From Pseudobutyrivibrio ruminis AD2017 (GTDB lineage: Bacteria > Bacillota > Clostridia > Lachnospirales > Lachnospiraceae): a DNA stretch of 64,000 nt. Position 1 is the first letter of the stretch, and every line of letters begins with the position of its first letter. The notes under the pieces were generated by a model. That model did not search any database and was not told the DNA's origin. It saw nothing but the letters and a program-made list of their open reading frames with translations. The position numbers and the translations under genes are program-made. Below are positions 34,815 to 43,900 of this stretch, in pieces. The stretch lies in NCBI RefSeq assembly GCF_000424305.1, contig NZ_AUJQ01000003.1, forward strand, positions 310,001 to 374,000. The letters are read 5' to 3'.

Positions 34815-35965
34815 TGGGAAAATATGATTTTGATACACCGGTAAATCGTCGTGGCACTGATTCACTAAAGTGGGATGTGGAGGAAAATGAGCTTCCTATG
34901 TGGGTGGCAGATATGGATTTTCAGACTGCCCCAGAAATCAGAGAAGCTATTGCAGATAGACTTGCCCACGGCGTATTTGGTTATTCGGACATAACAGATG
35001 AATGGTATCAGGCTTACCAGAACTGGTGGAAGAATAGACATGGATTTGAAATCGAAAGGGAGTGGCTTATCTTTTCAACAGGCGTAATCCCATCTATTTC
35101 ATCAATTGTTAGAAAGCTTACCACACCAAACGAAAAGGTCATCATTCAGACACCTGTTTACAATATCTTCTTCAACAGTATTGTAAACAACGGCTGCAGA
35201 CCACTTGAAAGCCCTCTTATTTACAAGGATGGCAACTATGAAATGGACCTTGCAGATTTGGAAGAAAAGATGGCAGACCCACAGGCTAGCCTTATGATTC
35301 TTTGCAATCCTCATAACCCTGTTGGAAGAATATGGAATAAGGAAGAGCTAGCAAAGGTAGGCGAGCTTGCAAAGAAGTATGGTGTTACAGTTATTTCAGA
35401 TGAAATACATTGCGACATCACTATCCCTGGCAAGTCTTATGTGCCGTTTGCTTCAGTTTCAGAAACTTGCAAGGATGTGAGCATCACCTGCATCGCACCT
35501 ACTAAATGCTTTAACATTGCAGGTATGCAGACATCAGCCGTTGTAGTGCCAAATCCATTCTTGCGTCACAAGGTATGGCGTGGCCTTAACACTGATGAAG
35601 TGGCAGAGCCTAATTCCTTTGCTCAGGTTGTTACAGAAGCAGCCTTTAATAAGGGCGGACAGTGGCTTGATGAAATGCGTGAATACGTATTTACGAATCG
35701 AAAAATCGCCGAGGATTTCATTGAAAAGGAAATTCCAAAGCTTAGTATAGTTCATGGCGAGGCCACATATCTTCTTTGGATAGATATTAGCAAGCTTGGA
35801 AAAGACAGTGCAGATGTGGCTGCAGCTATTCGAGCCAAAACAGGTCTTTACATCACTGAAGGCATCGAATACGGCGAAGCCGGTCGCTACTTCCTACGCA
35901 TGAACGTAGCCTGTACCCGCGCGACACTTGAGGACGGGCTTAATCGACTAAAAAACGGAATCTAA
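34814..35965 (+). CDS. MalY/PatB family PLP aminotransferase (cystathionine beta-lyase type)
   Basis: 383 residues from ATG 34814, which overlaps the stop of the DUF3737 gene and so is translationally coupled. MalY/PatB signatures: MWVADMDFQTAPEI, FGYSD, CNPHNPVGRIW, VISDEIHCDI and the PLP lysine in TCIAPTKCFNIAG. These enzymes cleave cystathionine or cysteine, giving homocysteine or H2S, pyruvate and ammonia. The coupling to a MerR-controlled gene suggests induction by the same signal, perhaps an electrophile or thiol stress (inference). Confidence 0.92.
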   Translation: MGKYDFDTPVNRRGTDSLKWDVEENELPMWVADMDFQTAPEIREAIADRLAHGVFGYSDITDEWYQAYQNWWKNRHGFEIEREWLIFSTGVIPSISSIVRKLTTPNEKVIIQTPVYNIFFNSIVNNGCRPLESPLIYKDGNYEMDLADLEEKMADPQASLMILCNPHNPVGRIWNKEELAKVGELAKKYGVTVISDEIHCDITIPGKSYVPFASVSETCKDVSITCIAPTKCFNIAGMQTSAVVVPNPFLRHKVWRGLNTDEVAEPNSFAQVVTEAAFNKGGQWLDEMREYVFTNRKIAEDFIEKEIPKLSIVHGEATYLLWIDISKLGKDSADVAAAIRAKTGLYITEGIEYGEAGRYFLRMNVACTRATLEDGLNRLKNGI

Positions 35966-36025
35966 TTTTACATAGATTTTACATAAAAATGTCCATATAT
36001 TTTACTTTCAAATACTATTTTTACA
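35966..36025 (+). promoter_or_regulatory. PhoP-box-like direct repeats before the Na/Pi transporter
   Basis: TTTTACATA occurs at 35966 and again at 35977, exactly 11 bp apart; TTTACT (36001) and TTTACA (36020) follow on the same strand. Tandem TTWACA-like hexamers at 11-bp spacing are the known recognition pattern of PhoP in Firmicutes, and the gene downstream moves phosphate. Confidence 0.7.
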
Positions 36026-36058
36026 AATGTAAAGAATAGGTATGAGAAAGGAAAGTGT

Positions 36059-37837
36059 ATGGACTTTTTTAGTTTTTTAAACATGGTTGGTGGTTTATCG
36101 TTGTTTTTGTATGGAATGCATATTATGGGAGATGGTCTTTCCAAGATGGCTGGCGGAAAGCTTGAAAGCATTTTAGAGAAGCTGACCACCAAAAGAATTT
36201 TTGCTGTGCTTTTAGGAGCTGGCGTTACAGCGGTAATTCAATCATCATCTGCAACAACTGTAATGGTGGTAGGTTTTGTAAATTCAGAGATAATGAAATT
36301 ATCCCAGGCTGTTGGAATTATCATGGGTGCCAATATCGGAACCACAATCACATCCTGGATGTTGTCACTTACTGGAATTGAGGGCAGTACAATTTGGCTT
36401 AAGCTTTTAAAGCCATCATCATTTTCTCCAGTGCTTGCAGCTATCGGTATAATCTTTGTGCTAGGAGGCAATGCAGAATCGAAGAAGAAGGATGTGGGAA
36501 GCATATTATTGGGGTTTGCAATCCTGATGTTTGGAATGGAAACCATGAGTGGTGCCGTATCAGGACTTGCTGACAATCCATCCTTTGCAGGACTTATGAC
36601 AGCCTTTAGTAATCCAATTCTAGGTATGGCAGTTGGTGCAATTATTACAGCTATTATTCAAAGCTCATCGGCATCGGTTGGTATCCTTCAGGCTCTATGT
36701 GCAACAGGGGCAGTCCATTATGGGGTAGCACTGCCTATAATAATGGGGCAGAATATCGGAACCTGTGTCACCTCCATTATTTCATCAATTGGAGCGAGCA
36801 AGAATGCTAAAAGAGCAGCGATGATTCATTTGTATTTCAACCTTATTGGAACCTGTATTTTCATGATGGTATTTTATGGCCTACATACTTTTGTGGATTT
36901 TGCATTTTTGAATGATTCAGCAAATGCTGCAGGAATCGCACTTATCCACAGTATGTTTAACATTGGCGCAACCATCCTGCTGTTTCCATTTGCGGATTAC
37001 CTGGTCAAGCTTGCAACAATAACAATTCCAGATGGTAAAGAGCTGGAAGCTGCTACAAATGTAGTTGCTATCGATGAAAGATTTCTTGGCAATCCAGCAT
37101 TTGCTATGGAGCTTTGTAGGAAAAAGGTAAGAGAAATGGCTGAGCTTTCAAAGGATTCCATGGGATTAGCCTTAGAAGTTCTTCAAAGCTATGATTCCAA
37201 AAAGGCAAAAGAGGTCAAAAGATTAGAAGGTGTTGTGGATAATTACGAAGATGTTTTGGGCTCATATTTAGTAAAGCTTGCCGGTGGTAATATTTCTACA
37301 GCTGATAGCCAAAGCATGTCTTTAATCCTTCACAGCATCAGTGATTTTGAAAGAATATCAGACCACGCTACTAACATTGTAAAAACTGCAAAGGAGATGT
37401 ATAAGAAGGATTTGTCCTTTAGCAAAAAAGCGAAAAAGGAAATCGAAACATTAAGTATGGCAATAAATGACATCTGCAATCTTACAGTACAAAGCTTTTC
37501 AGATGACGATATTGAAATGGCATCTCATGTAGAGCCTTTAGAAGAAGTAATCGACACATTAACAAAACAAATCAAAGAAAATCACATCAAAAGACTCAAA
37601 AAAGGAAAATGTACAATTGAGATGGGGGCTATTTTAGAAACCATCCTGACAGACTTTGAAAGAGCATCTGACCATTGCTCCAACATAGCAGTGGAGATGA
37701 TAACCATCTACGATAATGACTACAGCACTCATGAGTATTTTAAGAGCTTTACATCCGAAGAAAGAGAATCCTTCGACAAGGAATATAAAAAATTACTACA
37801 GCAGTACCCAATCGGGAAGCAGAATGCTATGATGTAA
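36059..37837 (+). CDS. Na+/phosphate cotransporter with PhoU-like tail
   Basis: 592 residues. The first 340 are two inverted NptA/PNaS repeats with eight or so helices; the paired QSSSATTVMVVGFVN and QSSSASVGILQAL motifs (near 60 and 201) are the substrate-site signatures, with GANIGTT and GQNIGTC after them. Residues about 350-580 form a PhoU-like helical domain (ISDFERISDHATNI and FERASDHCSNIA motifs). Imports, or possibly exports, phosphate across the membrane. Upstream 11-bp repeats suggest phosphate-starvation control. AAAGGAAAG site. Confidence 0.94.
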   Translation: MDFFSFLNMVGGLSLFLYGMHIMGDGLSKMAGGKLESILEKLTTKRIFAVLLGAGVTAVIQSSSATTVMVVGFVNSEIMKLSQAVGIIMGANIGTTITSWMLSLTGIEGSTIWLKLLKPSSFSPVLAAIGIIFVLGGNAESKKKDVGSILLGFAILMFGMETMSGAVSGLADNPSFAGLMTAFSNPILGMAVGAIITAIIQSSSASVGILQALCATGAVHYGVALPIIMGQNIGTCVTSIISSIGASKNAKRAAMIHLYFNLIGTCIFMMVFYGLHTFVDFAFLNDSANAAGIALIHSMFNIGATILLFPFADYLVKLATITIPDGKELEAATNVVAIDERFLGNPAFAMELCRKKVREMAELSKDSMGLALEVLQSYDSKKAKEVKRLEGVVDNYEDVLGSYLVKLAGGNISTADSQSMSLILHSISDFERISDHATNIVKTAKEMYKKDLSFSKKAKKEIETLSMAINDICNLTVQSFSDDDIEMASHVEPLEEVIDTLTKQIKENHIKRLKKGKCTIEMGAILETILTDFERASDHCSNIAVEMITIYDNDYSTHEYFKSFTSEERESFDKEYKKLLQQYPIGKQNAMM

Positions 37838-37895
37838 ATTTAGGGGTTGCATTTTTGCCACGATTGTAGCATTATAGTGAAGGAAATTTTATATT

Positions 37896-37978
37896 GAAAC
37901 GGGAGCTTGTAAACAGGCTGAGAGGAAGGTGTGACCTTCGACCGAGAACCTGATTTGGATAATGCCAACGTAGGGACG
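37896..37978 (+). ncRNA. TPP riboswitch (THI element)
   Basis: All conserved segments are present in order: GGGAGC (37901-37906), the T-loop segment CAGGCTGAGAGG (37914-37925), a variable P3 hairpin with GAAGGT..ACCTTC, then ACCTGATTTGGATAATGCC (37938-37956) and AACGTAGGGA (37957-37966 region). This is the thiamine pyrophosphate aptamer. It precedes thiE-thiD-thiC and is followed by a terminator at 37999, so TPP should cause premature termination. Confidence 0.97.
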
Positions 37979-37998
37979 CCGATTAATTATGATATTAC

Positions 37999-38037
37999 GC
38001 GGAAGCTATTTGAGAAATCAGGTAGCTTCCGCTTTTT
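37999..38037 (+). terminator. Riboswitch-controlled terminator of the thi operon
   Basis: GCGGAAGCTA (37999-38008) pairs perfectly with TAGCTTCCGC (38023-38032), followed by TTTTT. It lies just after the TPP aptamer and 25 bp before thiE, the standard expression platform. Confidence 0.93.
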
Positions 38038-38062
38038 GTTTTATCGTAAATTAGGAGGAATA

Positions 38063-38692
38063 ATGGATTTTAATAGCGAGCTTTATTTTATTACGGACAG
38101 TACACCTTATGAATTAGATGAGTTCCTATTCCGTGTAGAAGAGGCGCTAAGGGGTGGCGTTACCTTGATGCAGCTTAGGGAAAAGAATAGAACTACTAGG
38201 GAGCATATTGAGCTAGCCACAAAGGTGCATGAAATCAGCAGGAAATATAATGTGCCGCTGATTATTGATGACAGAGTGGATGTAATGTTAGCTGTTGATG
38301 CAGAGGGTGTGCATCTTGGAGCAGAGGACATGGAATGGTCCACAGCAAGAAAAATAATTGGTGACAATAAGATATTGGGGGCTACCGCCAAAAAGGTAGA
38401 TGTTGCAAAGGCGGCCTATGAAGCAGGGGCTGATTACTTAGGGGTTGGGGCAATCTATCCAACAACTACAAAGGTAAAGACGATTATTACATCAGTTGAA
38501 ACCTTGAATGATATCGTAAATGCGGTACCAATTCCAGTTAATGCTATTGGCGGATTGAATCCTTCTAACATGGATGTATTAAAGGGAGTAAATATCGCAG
38601 GCGTATGCGCAGTGTCAGCTATCATGAAGGCTGATTCGCCAAAGCTTGCGGCAGAAAATATGCTTAAGAAGTTTAGGGAGATTAAAGGATGA
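38063..38692 (+). CDS. thiE: Thiamine-phosphate synthase
   Basis: 209-residue TIM barrel that joins HMP-PP and thiazole phosphate. The start at ATG 38063 has AGGAGG (38053-38058); a longer frame beginning at 37931 runs through the riboswitch and is not real. Motifs: LYFITDS, GVTLMQLREK, IIDDRVDVMLAVDAEGVHLG, the triple-threonine pyrophosphate loop YPTTTK, and VNAIGGLNPSN. Overlaps thiD by 4 bp. Confidence 0.95.
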   Translation: MDFNSELYFITDSTPYELDEFLFRVEEALRGGVTLMQLREKNRTTREHIELATKVHEISRKYNVPLIIDDRVDVMLAVDAEGVHLGAEDMEWSTARKIIGDNKILGATAKKVDVAKAAYEAGADYLGVGAIYPTTTKVKTIITSVETLNDIVNAVPIPVNAIGGLNPSNMDVLKGVNIAGVCAVSAIMKADSPKLAAENMLKKFREIKG

Positions 38693-39480
38693 AGGTAGTT
38701 TTATCAATTGCTGGAAGTGACAGCAGTGGGGGCGCAGGAATTCAGGCGGATTTAAAAACAATGACAAGCCTGGGTGTGTATGGCATGACTGCGATTACCG
38801 CTTTAACAGCCCAAAATACAATGGGTGTTGATGCCGTGGTAGAAACAAGCCTTGATATGCTGGAGGCACAGATAGATTCCTGCCTGTCAGATATAAAGGC
38901 AGATGGAGTTAAAATCGGCATGCTTCCATCAGCAGAGCAGGTGTTGGTGGTGGCAAGAAAGCTGAAGGAATATGATGCAAAAAACGTGGTAGTAGATCCT
39001 GTTATGGTTGCCACCAGTGGCAGCGTTCTTATGAAGGATGAGACCCATGAAATAATGGCAAAGTATCTGTTTCCACTTGCCAGGGTTATCACCCCAAATA
39101 TCCCTGAGGCGGAGGCTCTTTCGGGAAGAACAATAAGAACAAAGGATGATATGGAATGTGCCGCTATAGATATTGGAACTGCCTATAGATGCGCAGTATT
39201 AGTTAAGGGCGGACACAGCATTTTTGATGCAAGCGATGTGCTTTTTGATGATGGACTGATTACCTGGTTCAATGGAAAAAGAATCGATAATCCAAACACC
39301 CATGGTACGGGCTGTACATTGTCCAGTGCCATAGCCTCACATCTTGCCCTCGGGTACAATCTGAAGGATTCCATATCAAGGTCTAAACACTATATCGAAA
39401 CTGCTATTGGAGCCGGCTTAGATTTGGGACAGGGGTCAGGCCCACTGAATCATATGGCTTCATTATGCGCTATATATTAA
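38689..39480 (+). CDS. thiD: Hydroxymethylpyrimidine/phosphomethylpyrimidine kinase
   Basis: 263-residue ribokinase-fold kinase making HMP-PP in two steps. Motifs: [19 protein letters not shown] at the N-terminus, the conserved [22 protein letters not shown] segment, VKGGH, and [13 protein letters not shown] with the catalytic-site cysteine and anion hole. ATGA overlap with thiE indicates coupled translation. Confidence 0.95.
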   Translation: MKVVLSIAGSDSSGGAGIQADLKTMTSLGVYGMTAITALTAQNTMGVDAVVETSLDMLEAQIDSCLSDIKADGVKIGMLPSAEQVLVVARKLKEYDAKNVVVDPVMVATSGSVLMKDETHEIMAKYLFPLARVITPNIPEAEALSGRTIRTKDDMECAAIDIGTAYRCAVLVKGGHSIFDASDVLFDDGLITWFNGKRIDNPNTHGTGCTLSSAIASHLALGYNLKDSISRSKHYIETAIGAGLDLGQGSGPLNHMASLCAIY

Positions 39481-39487
39481 TGCGAGC

Positions 39488-39507
39488 AGATTGGGTTTAC
39501 CCAATCT
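39488..39507 (+). other. Intercistronic hairpin between thiD and thiC
   Basis: AGATTGGG-TTTA-CCCAATCT is a perfect 8-bp stem just before the thiC ribosome site. No T tract; it may protect or process the mRNA. Confidence 0.5.
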
Positions 39508-39526
39508 TGAAAGAAAAGGAGAAGAA

Positions 39527-40834
39527 ATGAGAGAATACACAACACAGATGGATGCTGCCCGTAAGGGAATAATAACAAGTGAAATGATGCAGGTGGCATT
39601 AAAGGAATATCGCACATCAGAGGAAATTAGGGAATTAGTTGCAAAGGGACAGGTAGTCATCCCAGCCAATGTTAATCATAAATGCATTAACCCAGAGGGC
39701 GTTGGCAGCATGCTTCGCACTAAGATAAATGTAAATCTTGGCGTAAGCCGCGACTGCAAGGATTACAACATTGAAATGGAAAAGGTTATGGCTGCAGTAG
39801 ATATGGGGGCTGAGGCTATTATGGATTTATCCAGCCACGGAAACACCCAGCCTTTCAGAAAGAAGCTTGTAGAGGAATGTCCTGCTATGATTGGCACAGT
39901 TCCAATCTATGATAGTGTTATTCATTATCAGCGCGATTTGGCTACACTTACAGCCAAGGACTTCATTGATGTTGTACGTCTTCACGCTGAGGATGGCGTT
40001 GATTTCGTTACTCTTCATTGTGGAATAACAAGAAAGACAATAGAGCAGATTAAAAAGCACAAAAGAAAAATGAACATCGTATCACGTGGCGGTTCTTTGG
40101 TATTTGCATGGATGTGTATGACAGGTGAGGAAAATCCTTTCTACGAATATTACGATGAAATCTTAGATATCTGTCGAGAGTATGATGTGACAATTTCTCT
40201 TGGTGACGCATGTCGTCCAGGCTGTCTTGCAGATGCGTCAGATGTTTGCCAGATAGAGGAATTGGTTCGACTTGGTGAGCTTACAAAGCGCGCTTGGGAA
40301 AAGGATGTACAGGTTATGGTTGAAGGCCCTGGCCACATGCCAATGGATGAAATCGCTGCAAATATGAAAATTCAGCAGAAGATTTGTATGGGAGCACCAT
40401 TCTATGTACTTGGGCCAATCGTAACAGATATTGCACCAGGCTATGATCATATTACATCAGCTATCGGTGGTGCCATCGCAGCTCAAAACGGCGCAGCCTT
40501 CCTTTGCTACGTAACACCAGCAGAGCATTTAGCTCTTCCTAATGTAGATGATGTAAAGCAGGGAATTATCGCTTCTAAGATTGCGGCCCATGCAGCAGAT
40601 ATTGCAAAGCATATTCCTCACGCAATGGACCAGGATAATGCCATGGCCGAGGCTAGACAGTGCTTTGATTGGGACAAGCAGTGGGAATGTTCATTGGACC
40701 CAGAAACTGCTCAGGCCATCCGTGCCGACCGTTCACCAGAATTTGATGACACATGCTCTATGTGTGGCAAGTTCTGCGCAGTCCGCAGCATGAACAAGGC
40801 TTTAGCAGGAGAGTATATTGATATATTAGGATAA
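39527..40834 (+). CDS. thiC: Phosphomethylpyrimidine synthase (radical SAM)
   Basis: 435 residues from ATG 39527, preceded by AAAGGAGAAG; an in-frame ATG at 39491 lacks a site. It converts aminoimidazole ribotide to HMP phosphate. The C-terminal [4Fe-4S] motif [11 protein letters not shown] (CxxCxxxxC) is intact, and [18 protein letters not shown] and [11 protein letters not shown] are family signatures. It is the shorter form without the extra N-terminal domain, common in Clostridia. No thiazole-branch genes (thiG, thiH, thiS) are in the window. Confidence 0.96.
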   Translation: MREYTTQMDAARKGIITSEMMQVALKEYRTSEEIRELVAKGQVVIPANVNHKCINPEGVGSMLRTKINVNLGVSRDCKDYNIEMEKVMAAVDMGAEAIMDLSSHGNTQPFRKKLVEECPAMIGTVPIYDSVIHYQRDLATLTAKDFIDVVRLHAEDGVDFVTLHCGITRKTIEQIKKHKRKMNIVSRGGSLVFAWMCMTGEENPFYEYYDEILDICREYDVTISLGDACRPGCLADASDVCQIEELVRLGELTKRAWEKDVQVMVEGPGHMPMDEIAANMKIQQKICMGAPFYVLGPIVTDIAPGYDHITSAIGGAIAAQNGAAFLCYVTPAEHLALPNVDDVKQGIIASKIAAHAADIAKHIPHAMDQDNAMAEARQCFDWDKQWECSLDPETAQAIRADRSPEFDDTCSMCGKFCAVRSMNKALAGEYIDILG

Positions 40835-40910
40835 TTTCTATGTTGTATTTAAGTCAGAGCGTGAGTATTTTTTGAATTGGATGCAATAACACTGATAAAT
40901 AGAGTTTTTT

Positions 40911-41277
40911 GTTAAGTGAAAATAGGAATAGTTGATATCCCACTTAAAAAATGGAAAGTGTGTTAAGTGAATATAAGAAAAATAAAAATTCACTTCAAAA
41001 AGCATAAAAATATTTAGGTATAATTAAGTTTATATGGGAAAACTATATTATCACTTAATAAGGTGATTGAGCTTTATAAGTTTAAATCTAATATGAATGA
41101 AATAAACTTAAGAAATTCAAAAGTTACAACTAAAAAGTTAAGTTTATAATATTTATTTTTTAATACACTTAACAGGATTTTGCATTTTTAAGTGAAATTT
41201 TTATTTTGTTTAATACACTTAACTTTTAAGCGATTGCGAGATAAGTGAATTATGAATTCATCTGTTTTTCACTTAAC
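40911..41277 (-). repeat. Array B: seven inverted-repeat units, diverged inverted copy of array A
   Basis: Plus-strand unit starts are 40911, 40962, 41023, about 41076, 41137, 41187 and 41240; each unit is about 36-38 nt with arms related to GTTAAGTG/CACTTAAC and a 20-22-nt AT-rich loop. Linkers are 13, 24, 16, 24, 13 and 16 nt. Read on the minus strand, the linkers (16, 13, 24, 16, 24, 13) match array A (16, 13, 34, 5, 24, 13) except around unit 4. The segment 41166-41194, reverse complemented, equals 1237-1265 at 27 of 29 positions. It fills the space between convergent thiC and the cytidylate-kinase-like gene and has no ORF. Confidence 0.9.
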
Positions 41278-41308
41278 TGCAATAGATATAAGTGACAAAT
41301 GATAAAAG

Positions 41309-41348
41309 GAACATTATCTTAGATGTTTAAATAAGATAATGTTCCTTT
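41309..41348. terminator. Strong bidirectional terminator
   Basis: GGAACATTATCTTA (41309-41322 region) pairs with TAAGATAATGTTCC (41332-41345 region), 14 bp, followed by TTTAT on the plus strand and preceded by an A-rich run. It should end the minus-strand kinase transcript. Confidence 0.85.
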
Positions 41349-41371
41349 ATATTGTCATTAAAAACAGTTTA

Positions 41372-41941
41372 TTATTTAGCTAGGGCTTCTAAGAGGGCTA
41401 CACAATCTTCCTCACTAAGGTGAGTAGAATTAATTACAATGTCGAAGGAATCAGGAGAGCCCCATTTTCCGCTGGAGTGTGTGGTGAAGAATTTCTCACG
41501 TTTCTTGTCGAATTTCTTCATTACATCTTCTGCTTTATCTTTTTCATTCTTTTCTACAGTGATAGAACGATTCAGTCTGTAATCATCATCAGCTGTAATG
41601 AAAACCTTCAAGCATTTTTTATCTTTAAGAATCTCGCTTGCGCATCTTCCTACGAATACGCAACCAGGCTTCTCAGCAGCTTCACGGATAATATCAACCT
41701 CTGTATTGTAAATCTGCTCTTCCATTGAAAGGTGCTCATTACCAGGGGCCTTGAAGATAGGTTTGATAGGAGTCTGCTCATCCATGCCGGAAACCTGATC
41801 GTAAGATAATCCCATGCGCTTACAGGTTTCAACGACAACGCCACGGTCGTACAGGCGATAGCCAAGACGCTTAGCCAATGCTTCGGCAATATTATGGCCA
41901 CCACTACCATATTTACGTTCAATAGTAATATATTCGTACAT
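41372..41941 (-). CDS. Cytidylate kinase-like P-loop protein
   Basis: 189 residues from ATG 41941 (site GAGGAGG); an upstream in-frame start is less well placed. It opens with ITIERKYGSGGHNIAEALAKRLGYRLYD, the cytidylate-kinase-like family (PF13189) P-loop variant, followed by VFVGRCASEIL. It belongs to the large clostridial Cmk2 group whose substrates are untested, not to the housekeeping Cmk. Single gene, ended by the 41309 hairpin. Confidence 0.88.
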   Translation of the reverse strand: MYEYITIERKYGSGGHNIAEALAKRLGYRLYDRGVVVETCKRMGLSYDQVSGMDEQTPIKPIFKAPGNEHLSMEEQIYNTEVDIIREAAEKPGCVFVGRCASEILKDKKCLKVFITADDDYRLNRSITVEKNEKDKAEDVMKKFDKKREKFFTTHSSGKWGSPDSFDIVINSTHLSEEDCVALLEALAK

Positions 41942-42253
41942 AAAAGAGCCTCCTCTCAATAGTGTTTCGTTATAATGTTTACATTACACCACAATATAAG
42001 ATTATTATAGTAGATTTCAGAATATTCATGCGGCAATTCACCATTTTTTCATTTTTTATTCATAAGTCCTGTGGGTTTGACAAATCAAACCAAAGTAATT
42101 ATGATGACAAGGGATTTAAGATTTTATTCAAAGCCAGCCTGTTCAGGCTAGTTTAGTATCCCAAAAGGTGAGAATTGATTCTTGAAAAGGTCTATATTTT
42201 ATAAGGTTTTATTTTGGTATAATTTTTTATAGACACGAAAGGATTAATTAAAG
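41942..42253 (+). promoter_or_regulatory. Intergenic region upstream of the metal ABC operon
   Basis: This 312-bp gap separates divergent genes. A TATAAT (42218-42223) lies 31 bp before the first gene and is a plausible -10, but no convincing -35 was found at 17 bp. A small dyad AGAAT-TG-ATTCT (around 42170) and a short AGCCT..AGGCT hairpin (around 42135) are present. I see no clear Zur, MntR or Fur box and no gene. Confidence 0.4.
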
Positions 42254-43249
42254 ATGAAAATTAAAAATTTAATAGGTTTAATGACAGCTACTGTATTTAT
42301 GATGGGAGCTTTTGCAGGTTGTGGCACAAATAGCACTGAATCAGCGTCGTCAGCTGCATCAAAGGATGGCATATCTGTTGTTACTACCATTTTCCCAGAG
42401 TACGATTGGGTGAAGGAGATAGTAGGAGACGCCACAGGAGTAGAGGTTACTAATCTACTTGATAACGGTGCGGATCTTCACAACTACCAGCCTACAGCAG
42501 AGGACATCAAAACAATTGCTACATGCGATTTATTCATATATGTTGGCGGTGAGTCTGATGAGTGGGCAGAGGATGCCATTAAGACATCTGTTAACCCAAA
42601 TCAGAAGGTAATCAACCTTATGGACGTGCTTAAGGACAGCATCAAAGAAGAGGAAGTTGTAGAGGGGATGCAGGCTGAGGAAGAGGAAGAGTCCGAAGGT
42701 GAAGAAGAGGTTGAATATGATGAGCACGTTTGGCTTTCTCTTAAGAATGCAGCAGTATGTGTAGCTGCTATTGAAGAGGCCATGTCAGAAATAGACACAG
42801 CAAATGCCAATACTTACGCAGCTAACGCAGATGCCTATATCACTGAAATCAAAAATCTTGATAATGAATATAGAGATATGGTAGATGCAGCTTCAACAAA
42901 GACAGTATTGTTCGGAGACCGTTTCCCATTTAGATACATGGTAGACGACTACGGACTTGATTATTTCGCAGCATTCGTAGGTTGCTCAGCAGAAACAGAA
43001 GCAAGCTTTGAAACTATCAAATTCTTAGCAGAAAAAGTTGATGAGCTTAACCTTAAGACAGTCCTCACTATCGAAAACTCAGATAACAAAATTGCCGACA
43101 CCATTATCTCAAACACGAATTCAAAGGATGCTAGGATTCTTGCCATGGATTCCATGCAGTCATCCACATCCGCAGACTACGAAAACGGCGTGACATATTT
43201 AAGCATCATGAAAAACAATCTAAAGGTATTAACTGAAGCGTTAAACTAA
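42254..43249 (+). CDS. Metal-binding lipoprotein of a Zn/Mn ABC importer
   Basis: 331 residues with lipobox FAGC (lipid cysteine at 23) and the cluster A-I metal-binding fold of ZnuA/TroA. Likely ligands are the His in LHNYQP and the His in YDEHVW. The usual third histidine region reads LFGDRFPFRYM, with no histidine, so coordination may differ. In place of the His-rich loop of ZnuA there is a highly acidic stretch (AEEEEESEGEEEVEYDEH, near 140-158). Zinc or manganese are both possible. Three-gene operon with the ATPase and permease that follow. Confidence 0.9.
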   Translation: MKIKNLIGLMTATVFMMGAFAGCGTNSTESASSAASKDGISVVTTIFPEYDWVKEIVGDATGVEVTNLLDNGADLHNYQPTAEDIKTIATCDLFIYVGGESDEWAEDAIKTSVNPNQKVINLMDVLKDSIKEEEVVEGMQAEEEEESEGEEEVEYDEHVWLSLKNAAVCVAAIEEAMSEIDTANANTYAANADAYITEIKNLDNEYRDMVDAASTKTVLFGDRFPFRYMVDDYGLDYFAAFVGCSAETEASFETIKFLAEKVDELNLKTVLTIENSDNKIADTIISNTNSKDARILAMDSMQSSTSADYENGVTYLSIMKNNLKVLTEALN

Positions 43250-43258
43250 GGAGACATT

Positions 43259-43900
43259 ATGGCAGTATTAACAGCGAAGGGACTTGCTGTGGGTTATGAA
43301 AACCAGGCAGTTCTAGATAACATTAATTTTGAAATAGAAGCGGGAGACTACTTTTGCATAGTAGGTGAAAATGGCTCAGGAAAGACCACACTTATGAAGA
43401 CTATTTTAGGCCTGCAGTCACCTGTGGCAGGCTCCATAGATTTTGGTGATGGCCTTATGAAAAATGAGATTGGCTATCTGCCTCAGCAGTCTGTAGCTCA
43501 AAAGGATTTCCCTGCATCTGTGTTTGAAATTGTACTTTCAGGTTGTCAGAACAGTCTTGGAAAAAGATTTTTCTATACAAAGGAACAGAAAAAGCTGGCA
43601 CTTTCTAACATCAAAAAGATGGGAATAGAGAAGCTGAAAAACAGATGCTACCGTGAGCTTTCAGGTGGCCAGCAGCAGCGTGTATTGCTGGCGCGAGCAT
43701 TGTGTGCAACCAAAAAGGCCATCCTTTTGGATGAGCCAGTGGCTGGCCTGGACCCAACCGTTACCGAGGAAATGTACGAGCTTATTAAGCAGCTGAATGA
43801 TGATGGCATGACAATTATAATGATTAGTCATGACCTTGCAAATGTAAGCAAGTACGCCAATAAGGTTTATGACGTAAATGAAGGAGGCTTGACATGCTAG
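43259..43900 (+). CDS. ABC transporter ATP-binding protein (metal import)
   Basis: 213 residues with Walker A GENGSGKTT (near 38-46), Q-loop YLPQQS, signature ELSGGQQQRVLLARAL and Walker B AILLDEP. It groups by context with ZnuC/TroB-type ATPases. Its stop overlaps the permease start by 7 bp. Confidence 0.93.
   Translation: MAVLTAKGLAVGYENQAVLDNINFEIEAGDYFCIVGENGSGKTTLMKTILGLQSPVAGSIDFGDGLMKNEIGYLPQQSVAQKDFPASVFEIVLSGCQNSLGKRFFYTKEQKKLALSNIKKMGIEKLKNRCYRELSGGQQQRVLLARALCATKKAILLDEPVAGLDPTVTEEMYELIKQLNDDGMTIIMISHDLANVSKYANKVYDVNEGGLTC

Noticed and set aside
37931-38062. Upstream extension of thiE starting at 37931
   Set aside because: The frame runs through the TPP riboswitch and its terminator. 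The ATG at 38063 has the AGGAGG site and the conserved N-terminus.
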